From CAVYXF01 sp963772335 (GTDB lineage: Bacteria > Pseudomonadota > Alphaproteobacteria > Rhizobiales > Rhodomicrobiaceae): 64,000 bases of DNA. The stretch spans positions 124,001 to 188,000 of the forward strand of contig CAVYXF010000005.1 in the NCBI GenBank assembly GCA_963772335.1, given 5' to 3'. The position numbers were made by a program, and so were the translations under genes. Within the stretch, counting starts at the first letter, position 1. Every line of letters starts with the position of its first letter. The notes under the pieces are model-generated. The model searched no databases. It had not been told where the DNA came from and worked only from the letters and a program-made list of their open reading frames with translations. Shown in pieces: positions 49,008 to 57,272 of this stretch.

Positions 49008-50307
49008 TTTTTCACCCCGCGAAATCGTATCCGAACTCGACCGCTACATCGTCGGCCAAAACGACGCCAAACGCGCCGTCGCCGTGGCGCTGCGCAACCG
49101 CTGGCGGCGCCAGCAGCTCGAAGGCGAGATGCGCGAGGAAGTGCTGCCGAAGAACATCTTGATGATCGGCCCGACCGGCGTCGGCAAGACGGAGATCTCC
49201 CGCCGCCTCGCCAAGCTTGCCAATGCGCCCTTCCTGAAGGTCGAGGCAACCAAATTCACCGAGGTCGGCTATGTCGGCCGCGATGTCGACCAGATCATCC
49301 GCGACCTGATGGAAACCGGCGTCGGCCTGGTGCGCGAAAGCAAGCGCAAGGAAGTTTCGGCCAACGCTCATCTTCAGGCCGAGGAGCGGGTGATCACCGC
49401 GCTCGTCGGCGCCAATGCCTCGCCCTCGACTCGCGAGACCTTCCGCAAGAAGCTGAGGGCGAACGAGATGGACGACAAGGAGATCGAGATTGAGCTGATC
49501 GACACTGGCGGCGGCATGCCGAGCTTCGAGATCCCGGGCATGCCGGGCAGCCAGATCGGCATGATCAATCTCAACGAGATGCTCGGCAAGGCGTTCGGCG
49601 GGCGCACCAAGAAGCGCAAGGTCACGGTGCGCGACAGCTATGCCTTACTGATCAACGAGGAATCCGACAAGTTGCTCGACAACGACCAGATTATCCAGGA
49701 CGCGGTGAAGGTCGTGGAGAACAACGGCATCGTCTTCCTCGATGAGATCGACAAGATCTGCGCCCGGTCCGAGCGCTTCGGCGCCGATGTCAGCCGCGAG
49801 GGCGTGCAGCGCGACCTCTTGCCGCTGATCGAGGGCACGACGGTCGGAACGAAATATGGGCCGGTGAAGACCGACCACATCCTGTTCATCGCCTCCGGCG
49901 CGTTCCATTTGGCAAAGCCCTCAGATCTGCTGCCGGAACTCCAGGGCCGCCTGCCGATCCGTGTTGAGCTGAACGCGCTGACCAATGAGGATTTCCGCCG
50001 CATCCTGCGGGAGCCGAAGGCCAGCCTCATCAAGCAGTACGTGGCGCTGATGGCCACGGAAGGCGTCAAGCTGGAGTTTACCGAGGACGCCATCGACGCG
50101 CTCGCGGATATCGCCGTGCAGGTCAACAACAATGTTGAGAATATCGGCGCGCGCCGGCTTTCGACCGTGCTGGAGCGCGTGCTCGACGACATCAGCTTCG
50201 AGGCCTCAGACCGGCAGAGTGAATCTTTCGTGATAGATGCCGCTTATGTGCAGCAGCATATCGGCGATCTGGCCAAGAACGCAGATCTGAGCAAGTTCAT
50301 TCTGTAA
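49000..50307 (+). CDS. hslU: HslU ATPase (ClpY)
   Basis: 435 residues. Walker A GPTGVGKT at 57-64, Walker B IVFLDEIDKI in the second half of the AAA+ domain, pore motif region GYVGRD, an I-domain insert (about 110-230), and the C-terminal KFIL that inserts into HslV. Unfolds and feeds proteins to HslV, mainly in heat stress. Confidence 0.97.
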   Translation: MSDFSPREIVSELDRYIVGQNDAKRAVAVALRNRWRRQQLEGEMREEVLPKNILMIGPTGVGKTEISRRLAKLANAPFLKVEATKFTEVGYVGRDVDQIIRDLMETGVGLVRESKRKEVSANAHLQAEERVITALVGANASPSTRETFRKKLRANEMDDKEIEIELIDTGGGMPSFEIPGMPGSQIGMINLNEMLGKAFGGRTKKRKVTVRDSYALLINEESDKLLDNDQIIQDAVKVVENNGIVFLDEIDKICARSERFGADVSREGVQRDLLPLIEGTTVGTKYGPVKTDHILFIASGAFHLAKPSDLLPELQGRLPIRVELNALTNEDFRRILREPKASLIKQYVALMATEGVKLEFTEDAIDALADIAVQVNNNVENIGARRLSTVLERVLDDISFEASDRQSESFVIDAAYVQQHIGDLAKNADLSKFIL

Positions 50308-50381
50308 GTTGCCACACGCTGGCGGCGGGTTGCGGTCGCCTCCTGCTGACATTATCTGCCGCATGCCGCGCTTCCCGCCCG

Positions 50382-51506
50382 CTAATTCGTTCCGTTCTCT
50401 CCGCCGAACCACCTCTTGTAGAGGCTCTCGTAAGTGCCATTCTCGAACAGGGTGAGCAGGGCTTCGTTAACCGGACGGCGCAGCGGGCTGCCCAGCGGAA
50501 AGATGATTCCGTAATTCTCGGCCCTGAACGATGCCCCGGCGACGCGGGCAGCCGGATTGTTCTGTACGTAATAGAGGATCACCGGCGAGTCATAGACAGC
50601 CGCGTCCGCTTTGCCGGCCAGCATCGCCGCGGCCGCTGCTTTGAAGTCCGGAAAGTTAATCAGATGCGCCCGCAGCTTGCCGGCATATTGCGCGGAGGTG
50701 CTGCCCTGGACGACGGCTACCCGCTTGCCAGCAAGATCATTCGGCCCATTGATCGACCCCTGGAGACTTTGCATCGTCAGCGTGGTGGTGGCGTAGGCTG
50801 TGAAATAGGCCACGAACACCAGCCCGGCATAGATCCAGATCAGCGCAGCAACGCGTGCGAAAACCCGCGTCGGATGCGCTTGCGCGGCCCCGCCCATCAA
50901 CTCCGCGCACCAGAAGATAGCGTCGAAAATGCCCGGAATATAGGACTCTGAGATCGGTAGGCCTTCATCGCGGCCCCGCGCCAGAAACCAGATGAGATGC
51001 GCCGGGATGAGGAGTACCAGCGCGAAGATGCCCAGCGCCTTGGCGGTCTGTGAGGAGAATAGCAGGCCCAGCACATTCATTTCCTGGCCGTCGTCCGGAA
51101 CCATGATCGACAGCCCCGACCGGAACATCGGCTGGGAGAACTCGTATTTCTTCTCGCGCTCGGAGGTGATCGAGATGGCGGCAATGCCGGCGGCGTTCCC
51201 GGCTTCACCGATCGATCCGAATAACTCGGGAAGCGTCTTGTAGGCCACGAACCGGCTTTTCAGTCCAAGCTCGGCGGCGATGGCGCGCCACAGATCCGCG
51301 CTAAATCCCGAAAACTGGTCGCCCTCCTGCATCACGAACGGCTCGACGGCACGGGTCGCAATGGTGATCTCGTTCGCCGGCAGACCGGCTTGTTGTTGCG
51401 CGCCGCCGGTCGCAGCCTCGGCCGGCCCGGCGCGAGCTGCGCCGGCGGCCCCCAGATGGAAGATCAGAACCAGTGAGAGGAGCGTCTGTGCTGAGCGAGA
51501 CATCAT
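50382..51506 (-). CDS. Glutamate-receptor-like channel/binding protein
   Basis: 374 residues from ATG 51506 (or 51503). Signal peptide near LSLVLIFHLGAAGAARA. A periplasmic amino-acid-binding domain (ITIATRAVEPFVMQEGDQFS, GIAAISITSEREKKYEFSQP) is split by a membrane pore module: LGIFALVLLIPAHLIWFLAR, a re-entrant loop IFDAIFWCAELMGGAAQAHP, and ARVAALIWIYAGLVFVAYFT. This is the architecture of prokaryotic GluR0-type receptors. The loop lacks the potassium-filter TVGYGD. Ligand and ion not predictable. Confidence 0.75.
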   Translation of the reverse strand: MMSRSAQTLLSLVLIFHLGAAGAARAGPAEAATGGAQQQAGLPANEITIATRAVEPFVMQEGDQFSGFSADLWRAIAAELGLKSRFVAYKTLPELFGSIGEAGNAAGIAAISITSEREKKYEFSQPMFRSGLSIMVPDDGQEMNVLGLLFSSQTAKALGIFALVLLIPAHLIWFLARGRDEGLPISESYIPGIFDAIFWCAELMGGAAQAHPTRVFARVAALIWIYAGLVFVAYFTAYATTTLTMQSLQGSINGPNDLAGKRVAVVQGSTSAQYAGKLRAHLINFPDFKAAAAAMLAGKADAAVYDSPVILYYVQNNPAARVAGASFRAENYGIIFPLGSPLRRPVNEALLTLFENGTYESLYKRWFGGENGTN

Positions 51507-51670
51507 GGGAGGAGCAAACAATGGAAGGAAACCCCGCGAGCTTAGCCGCGAACGTGACTTCGTAATCAATTGGCAGGATTGCGGCAATAACACGGCTCAA
51601 TGCGCAGGCGCGCAAAGCCAGAGCTTTCCAGAGACAAATAATCGCAGAAGCCGGGGTGAGATGGGCCGCG

Positions 51671-52039
51671 CTATTTTCTCAGCATCGCGCCGAGAACCTT
51701 CTCCAGCTCTTCCTGGCGGAACGGCTTTTGCAAAACCGGCCTGCCGCGAAAGCGCTCGGCGACACCGTGAGCACCATATCCGGTCGAGAACAGAAAAGGC
51801 ACACCGCGCTCGTCGAGCGCCACGGCAATTTCATAGCTGCTCTGGCCGTCGAGATTAACGTCGAGAATGGCCGCGTCGGGAGACGCGGACTGGATAATGT
51901 CCAGGGCCTGACTGGGTTTCGCTGCGGTGCCGACAACGCCGTAGCCCAGATCGTAAAGCATGTCTTCGAGCATCACGGCTATCATCATCTCGTCTTCGAC
52001 AATGAGGATCTTCTGCCCAACCGGAGACTCGCCCGTCAT
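51671..52039 (-). CDS. Stand-alone response regulator receiver protein
   Basis: 122 residues, receiver domain only. Acidic pair E15/D16 (LIVEDEMMIAVM), phosphoacceptor Asp60 (AAILDVNLDG), Ser85/Thr86 (FLFSTGYG) and Lys105 (VLQKPF). No output domain. Similar CheY-like single-domain regulators in Hyphomicrobiales act with HWE-type kinases. No kinase is adjacent. Confidence 0.88.
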   Translation of the reverse strand: MTGESPVGQKILIVEDEMMIAVMLEDMLYDLGYGVVGTAAKPSQALDIIQSASPDAAILDVNLDGQSSYEIAVALDERGVPFLFSTGYGAHGVAERFRGRPVLQKPFRQEELEKVLGAMLRK

Positions 52040-52438
52040 GCCCTATCCCAACCTATGCTTCTTGTAATTGCGTGAAACACCTGCGCGACCGAAATGCGGT
52101 GCACAGCTCCCTCAATGGGCAATTCCAAATCGCGGAAAATAAAGCGCAAAGTTCCCGCAAACGGCCGACCTCCTTGCGGCGCCAGTACCGGCCGCAATTT
52201 GAACGCCAACCATCCATGCAAAGTATCACTCGCTTCTCACCTCCCCAGGCGGAATATCCGAGAGGAACGGTTCAACCCGCGATGAGTTCCACGCGACCGG
52301 GGACGCCCGCCGGATTGGCGATTAAGCATTTTTGTCGAACTTTGCCGCTTGAGACAATTTGATCAATTCCGTAAAGCACGCGCTAAAAGGCGGAATTTAT
52401 CGTTGCTGAGGTCAGGTTTAAGATTGGTTCTCTATGCT
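52040..52438. other. Intergenic, no gene recognised
   Basis: About 400 bases between the divergent receiver gene and the TonB C-terminal gene. It should hold both promoters. No structured element or coding sequence recognised. Confidence 0.4.
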
Positions 52439-52768
52439 ATGGAATCTGCTGTAACACCCATTAAGACTGACGGCGTCGGCTCCTGCTCGGACTCTCAGAC
52501 CACCAATCTCCACAATTTTGGACTGTCGGTTCAAGCCGCCATCGGGCCGAAGGTCATCGATGGCCGCGGCCTACAAGGCCGCGTTCTGATCGCTTTCTCG
52601 ATCGGCGCCGACGGATCGCTCATGGCCTCGCGCATCGCGCAGTCGAGCGGACATTTTGAGCTGGACAGCCAGGCGCTGAAAATAGTCGGCAAAGCATCTT
52701 TTCCGACGCCTCCGACCACCGTGAGCCACGCGCAACGCTCCTACGTGTCGGCCTTTACCTTCACCTGA
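52439..52768 (+). CDS. TonB C-terminal domain protein
   Basis: 109 residues from ATG 52439. The TonB-type fold is seen in VIDGRGLQGRVLIAFSIGAD, GSLMASRIAQSSGHFELDSQ, ALKIVGKASFPTPP: the RVxFxIxxDGxL...SG...LD..A pattern. No membrane anchor in this reading; an upstream in-frame start at 52349 adds a positively charged, weakly hydrophobic leader. An atypical, possibly soluble TonB-like domain. Confidence 0.7.
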   Translation: MESAVTPIKTDGVGSCSDSQTTNLHNFGLSVQAAIGPKVIDGRGLQGRVLIAFSIGADGSLMASRIAQSSGHFELDSQALKIVGKASFPTPPTTVSHAQRSYVSAFTFT

Positions 52769-52929
52769 TTGCGAATCCACCTCGATTGGACCTGCCCGAG
52801 GCGTCGACGCGCTTTCCGGAACGGCGGAGGAAAAGAAATGTTAACATAGCGGCGGGGAGGCGCCGCTAGCAAGCCATTGAGCCGGGCACCGCCTCTCAGA
52901 TGCTGAAACCGCAAGCGAGGGGGACGACT

Positions 52930-53115
52930 ATGCTGTCGCGGCCGACTTTTCTGATCTGGTTCATTTCCACAATCCTGGCCATTATCGTACTGGTCATGAC
53001 CTATGGCGGTGTCGTCATTCCGGTCGTATCGCCTGCCGTGGCCGGCCACACATTTGAAGTTTTGCTGCTAGCTTATGTGCTGCTCTGGCTCGGCACCGTG
53101 GTGTCCGGCCTTTAG
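52930..53115 (+). CDS. Small two-segment membrane protein
   Basis: 61 residues from ATG 52930, with GAGGGGG seven bases upstream. Two hydrophobic segments: FLIWFISTILAIIVLVMTYG and FEVLLLAYVLLWLGTVVSGL. Probably inner membrane. Function unknown. Confidence 0.65.
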   Translation: MLSRPTFLIWFISTILAIIVLVMTYGGVVIPVVSPAVAGHTFEVLLLAYVLLWLGTVVSGL

Positions 53116-53788
53116 GGCTATACCTGAGGCGGGAGCGTAGCTGCCCCGCAGGGGTCGGCCGTTGCTCCCCCCTCTCCTCGCCAGTCGGTGCGCCTCGCTC
53201 CCGAGAGCGCAGACGTGCGGAGCGTTCCGCCCGAGGGGACACGGGCTTAGGAATATCCGCCACAATGGCGCGCTTGTCTCTCAACCGGTTGTCGCAGTAA
53301 TTTATCAATTGATAATCAATGGAGGAAACCACGTGGACGACTGCCATGCCCTCTGCGAGATGCCGAAATGTCTCGGGGCACGCGGCGAACAGGGCTTCCG
53401 CAATTCCGTCAATGAATTGGCTGATGATTGCGTGAAGGTTTATCTGCGTAACCGTGCTGGCCATGTCTTCGATGAAGGCTGGCCACACACCATACGCCCG
53501 GGGTCCAGCGCATTTCCGAGCCGGAAAGGCGCGCCAAATTTGCCGAGGCGAGAAGCACAATATTGGCCGCTGAACATGATCACGGCCGAGCTGCCTGAAG
53601 TCCCACGCCGCAGCCAGAGCGGGGAAAAGGCGTAAAAAAACGATGTTCGAGAAACTGTTACACGCCGCCCGTCGGCTTGGGGCCGATAGGGCCGCCTGCT
53701 ATGCCGCCCACCATTCTTTCAGCCTGGACGTCCGCGGCAGGGGCGGGCATGGCGCTGCGCCTGGCCTGCCAAACAAGGCTGAAAAACC
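53116..53788. other. Mostly gene-free region with one doubtful ORF
   Basis: About 670 bases. On the plus strand a GTG at 53330 follows GGAGG and opens VDDCHALCEMPKCLGARGEQ to a stop near 53635. On the minus strand an ORF from about 53467 reads MASTVTQINLHAIISQFIDG. The two overlap and neither has a recognised family, so I call neither. Confidence 0.35.
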
Positions 53789-54511
53789 ATGATAGACGCA
53801 CCTGAAGCCAAGCCAAGGCGCGAACCAGCTCAGGAGCCACACCGACCGCGGCCTAAGCGCCTGTCGCCCGATGAGCGGCGGCGCGATTTCGTGCGCAAGG
53901 CGACCGAGCTTTTCGCCGAGGAGGGGTTTGACGGCGGCACGCGCGAACTGGCGCGCAAGCTCGGCGTCAGCCAGCCGCTGCTCTATCGCTACTTTCCGAA
54001 CAAAGACGAGCTGATCCAGGCGGTCTACCGGGCGGTGTTTCTAGAGCGCTGGAACCCCGACTGGGACGCTCTGCTCGGCGACCGCACGCTGCCGATCCGT
54101 ACGCGCCTTGAGCGCTTCTACCGGTCCTATACCGATGCAATTTTCAACCGCGAATGGCTGCGTATCCATCTGTTCGCGGGGCTAAAAGGTTTGGCCCTGA
54201 ACCGGTGGTATGTCGATGTCGTCGAGAACCGCATCCTCAGGCGCATCATCGAGGAATACCGCCATGAAGCTGGCCTGCCGCAGCAAGAAAAACCGGAGCC
54301 GGCCGAGCTGGAGCTGGCCTGGCATCTTCACGGCGGCATTTTCTATTACGGCGTGCGCAAGCACATTTACGGCATGACGGTTCTGGAGAATAAGGACCGG
54401 GTGATCGCCAATGCGCTCGACGTGTTCCTTGAGGGCATTTCCCGGCTGTTCGGCACGTCGGTGAAAATGCGCTCCGCCTATGGCAGGCGCCCGATTGCCC
54501 AGGAGGGCTGA
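53789..54511 (+). CDS. TetR-family transcriptional regulator
   Basis: 240 residues. A basic N-terminal tail is followed by the HTH: RRDFVRKATELFAEEGFDGG, TRELARKLGVSQPLLYRYFP, NKDELIQAVYRAVF (about 30-85). The C-terminal ligand domain is unassigned and carries YRSYTDAIFNREWLRIHLFA. It converges on psd; the target is unknown. Confidence 0.9.
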   Translation: MIDAPEAKPRREPAQEPHRPRPKRLSPDERRRDFVRKATELFAEEGFDGGTRELARKLGVSQPLLYRYFPNKDELIQAVYRAVFLERWNPDWDALLGDRTLPIRTRLERFYRSYTDAIFNREWLRIHLFAGLKGLALNRWYVDVVENRILRRIIEEYRHEAGLPQQEKPEPAELELAWHLHGGIFYYGVRKHIYGMTVLENKDRVIANALDVFLEGISRLFGTSVKMRSAYGRRPIAQEG

Positions 54512-54531
54512 GCGCGCTTTCGGCAAGGCGC

Positions 54532-55245
54532 TCAACTCACCCGCACCTCGCGGCCGATCTCCTCCGAGCGGAAATCGGCAAGCACCGTTTCCCCGCCGAT
54601 GGTGCGCTGGCCTTCGGCGACCAAAATGCCTTTGCCATCGGGAATGTAGATGTCCACGCGGCTACCGAACCGGATCAAGCCGGTTCGCGCACCGGCTTCG
54701 ATTGGCTGACCGTCCCGCACCAGGGTTACGATCCGGCGCGCGACAAGCCCGGCAATGCGCACAACCCCAACCTCGCGCCCCGAGGCCATCTTGAACACCA
54801 TCGCCTCGCGCTCATTGTCCTCGCTCGCCTTATCGAGTGCGGCGTTGAGGAACAGGCCCGTCACATAGTTGCGGCGCACGATGATTGCGGTAACCGGCGC
54901 GCGCGTGATGTGCACGTCGAACACCGACAGAAAAATGGAAATGCAGCTCATCGGCGTGGGGGGCAGCCCGAGCTCGGCGGGCGGAGTTTTCAGCGCAATC
55001 GCGACGATGCGCCCGTCGGCAGGCGCGATCACCAGGTCCTCGCGGATCGGCGTTGCGCGTTCCGGATCGCGGAAAAAATAGGCGATGTAGCCGGTGATCA
55101 CCGCGCCGATCCAGCCCAGCGGATTCCAGATCCAGAACAGCAGGAGCGTCGCAATGGCGCCGATAGCGATGAATTTATGTCCGTCCCAGTGTATCGGCGT
55201 GAGGACCGACAGGACGGTATCTACAATGCGGTGCCGATCGTTCAT
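54532..55245 (-). CDS. psd: Phosphatidylserine decarboxylase proenzyme
   Basis: 237 residues, the short alphaproteobacterial form. Self-cleavage site Gly194-Ser195 in LIRFGSRVDIYIPDG; Ser195 becomes the pyruvoyl group. Membrane segments near KFIAIGAIATLLLFWIW and GWIGAVITGYIAYFF. Conserved APADGRIVAI and SVFDVHITRAPV. Makes phosphatidylethanolamine. pssA, its usual partner downstream, is absent. Confidence 0.95.
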   Translation of the reverse strand: MNDRHRIVDTVLSVLTPIHWDGHKFIAIGAIATLLLFWIWNPLGWIGAVITGYIAYFFRDPERATPIREDLVIAPADGRIVAIALKTPPAELGLPPTPMSCISIFLSVFDVHITRAPVTAIIVRRNYVTGLFLNAALDKASEDNEREAMVFKMASGREVGVVRIAGLVARRIVTLVRDGQPIEAGARTGLIRFGSRVDIYIPDGKGILVAEGQRTIGGETVLADFRSEEIGREVRVS

Positions 55246-55415
55246 ACTATCCCCGTGCTGTGCTTCCCGCCGGCCTCTTTAGCATCCGACTTCGTCGAAA
55301 CGGCAACAACTTCGCAGATCGCCGAAAATCTGGCAGCCGCTTGCGCGATATAATGTTCGACGGGACGGCGCCCGTGATAGCAACAGATGAGCTTGTCCGC
55401 AAAGGGGCTTGCGCC

Positions 55416-56219
55416 ATGGAGCTTTCGGAATTCATCGCCCTGCACGTCCCGGCGCTCGAAGCCGATGAGCCGCGCAACAACCTGATCCTCGGACTTCTGG
55501 AGCGCGCCAAGGGCAATCCGGAGCACAATTACAGCCTCTGGAGCTTCGGCGAGCCGGGCGCCTGTGCCATCCGGACGCCTGGGCAGGGCCGAGGCCTTCT
55601 GCTTGGCGAGCTGAGTGAGGCGCAGGCGCGGCAATTCGCCAGAGACATGGCCGATGCCGATTATTCGCGCGTGCAAGGCGCGGACCACATCGCGAAATGG
55701 TTCGTCGCCGAAGCCGAAACCTTGGGCCTGCGCTTCGAGACCGACATAACGATGCGCATTCACGCGCTCAGCCGGCCTCCGAGCCGTCCGGAGGTGCCGG
55801 GCAGCGCCCGCCGCCTCATGCCGGAGGACGCCGACTTGTTGATGGCATGGTCGCTTGCCTTCATCCGCGACGCGCATCTCTCCGACCCGACTCCCACACC
55901 CGAAGACATCGCCCGCGCCGCAGAGCGCGGCAAATACTGGCTCTGGACGCTGGACGGCCTCCCCGTGTCGATGGCCGCGATGGGCCGCACCATGCGCAAT
56001 TGCGCCTCGATCGCGCCGGTCTATACGTTGCCGGAATTCCGCGGCCGCGGTTTCGCCGGCGCAGTCACCGCGGTCGTCGTCGACCAGATCTTCGCCGCGG
56101 GCAAACGGACCGCCTGCCTTTATGTCGATGTAAACAACCCAGCCTCGAACCGCTGCTATGCCAAGCTCGGCTTTACGCCGGTCTGCGAGAGCTGGTCGTT
56201 CAGGCGCGTCACGGACTGA
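55416..56219 (+). CDS. GNAT-family acetyltransferase
   Basis: 267 residues from ATG 55416, with AAGGGG about ten bases upstream; an ATG at 55353 is an alternative. C-terminal GNAT domain: APVYTLPEFRGRGFAGAVTA (acetyl-CoA motif A, RGRGFA) and LYVDVNNPASNRCYAKLGFT (motif B). The N-terminal half (DEPRNNLILGLLERAKGNPE) is a second, degenerate GNAT-like domain. Substrate unknown. Confidence 0.85.
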   Translation: MELSEFIALHVPALEADEPRNNLILGLLERAKGNPEHNYSLWSFGEPGACAIRTPGQGRGLLLGELSEAQARQFARDMADADYSRVQGADHIAKWFVAEAETLGLRFETDITMRIHALSRPPSRPEVPGSARRLMPEDADLLMAWSLAFIRDAHLSDPTPTPEDIARAAERGKYWLWTLDGLPVSMAAMGRTMRNCASIAPVYTLPEFRGRGFAGAVTAVVVDQIFAAGKRTACLYVDVNNPASNRCYAKLGFTPVCESWSFRRVTD

Positions 56220-56464
56220 GGTCATCGAGACCGATCACGGGTGGCCCGAAGCAGAAGCACCAATCCCCTCGCCGGGCGTGGCCCGCGAGGCTTTCCGTCA
56301 GTTCTGCCCTCGCTTTTTGTTTGGTCGCTCACCGTAAAGGTTCGCTCCGAGGGCGAGGGACGGCGCGAGCGGCCATAAAGACCGTGCGTATGTGTTTGGG
56401 TGGCCCTCATGGCCGCCCGCGCGCGGTGATATTTTGGCCCACGTCCGCTCCCTTACCTGAGGTG

Positions 56465-56700
56465 GCTCGCCTGGCGGATTAGCTCAGACGAACCTCTGAC
56501 CTGCGCATCCCAGCAAACAGGTGGGTCAGCTCCTGGACCCCTGAGGTCAGGTTCGTTACACCCACCGCAAGGCCGGCCTGCGTTCGCCACCCAGCCAGAT
56601 CCCTTGCGGATTCCTCAGGCACCGCTTCCTTCCCCCACGGTGAGACGGTCTCGAGTGTCCGTGCGTCCCTCAGGGGAAGGAACGCGCCGAGTGTATGCGC
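56465..56700. ncRNA. Candidate structured RNA (identity unresolved)
   Basis: Three consecutive long inverted repeats in about 230 bases: ACGAACCTctGACCT with AGGTCAGGTTCGT (56489-56556); CCGCAAG with CTTGCGG (56567-56609); and TTCCTTCCCC with GGGGAAGGAA (56625-56684), the last enclosing a further CACGG/CCGTG pair. The first forms a rod with internal GGGTC/GACCC pairing and looks like an alphaproteobacterial 6S-type rod on the minus strand, but I cannot confirm this from memory. No open frame explains the pairing. Confidence 0.4.
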
Positions 56701-57272
56701 GGGCAGGGGACCCGGGGATAACTTTGGGCGGTGGAAAGCTGCGGGATGGTGAAGAGCGGGTTAACGCGGCGAATCCCGCCAGACGCAAATCGCCGGACTA
56801 CCGCTCCTGACCCGACTCGGACATCGGCCTAGCCGCGTAGACCGTCCGCAGCCGGGTCAAAGCTGCCACAGATACGCCGACCGTTGCTCTTACCGGACCC
56901 GACCGCGGCTCACGCACGCGGTTTCCTTCTGAAGTCAAAGCCTCGCGATTTCAGAAAAAGAAATGGTCGGCTATCCCTAACCGATATGAGGCAATCACTT
57001 TTTAGGAGAGTGCATCCAACACGCCTCCCGAGCGAAAACGACCAGACTAAAGTGAAAATCTGCTTTTCTGCATCCAAGCCCTTCGCTAGCCAGCATGTGG
57101 CTAAAACCGAACGTTGTTGAAAACGAACCCGCCGAGCGCGGCAGGTCACCCCGCCCGTAAGCTATAAGTACTTATCGAAAGCGATTCTGCTCTCAGGACG
57201 GCTTTCAATTGCAAAGGTATTTGCATGTGATTGCTGCAGTCCCCTCAGGAGACAATCTTTATAGGAAAACGC
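56701..57272. other. Gene-free region before the DUF4062 gene
   Basis: About 570 bases. Weaker inverted repeats continue to about 56830 (GCGGG/CCCGC at 56757-56780). From about 56930 the sequence becomes more A/T-rich, as is the gene that follows. No tRNA, tmRNA tag or coding sequence recognised. Confidence 0.4.

Noticed and set aside
56474..56495. tRNA-like start (GCGGATTAGCTCAG)
   Set aside because: The D-arm-like bases are not followed by the second half of the arm, an anticodon stem or a T-arm at the right distance.
56465..57272. tmRNA, RNase P RNA or SRP RNA
   Set aside because: No tag coding sequence, no RNase P core such as GAGGAAAGTCCGG, and no SRP tetraloop helix were found on either strand.
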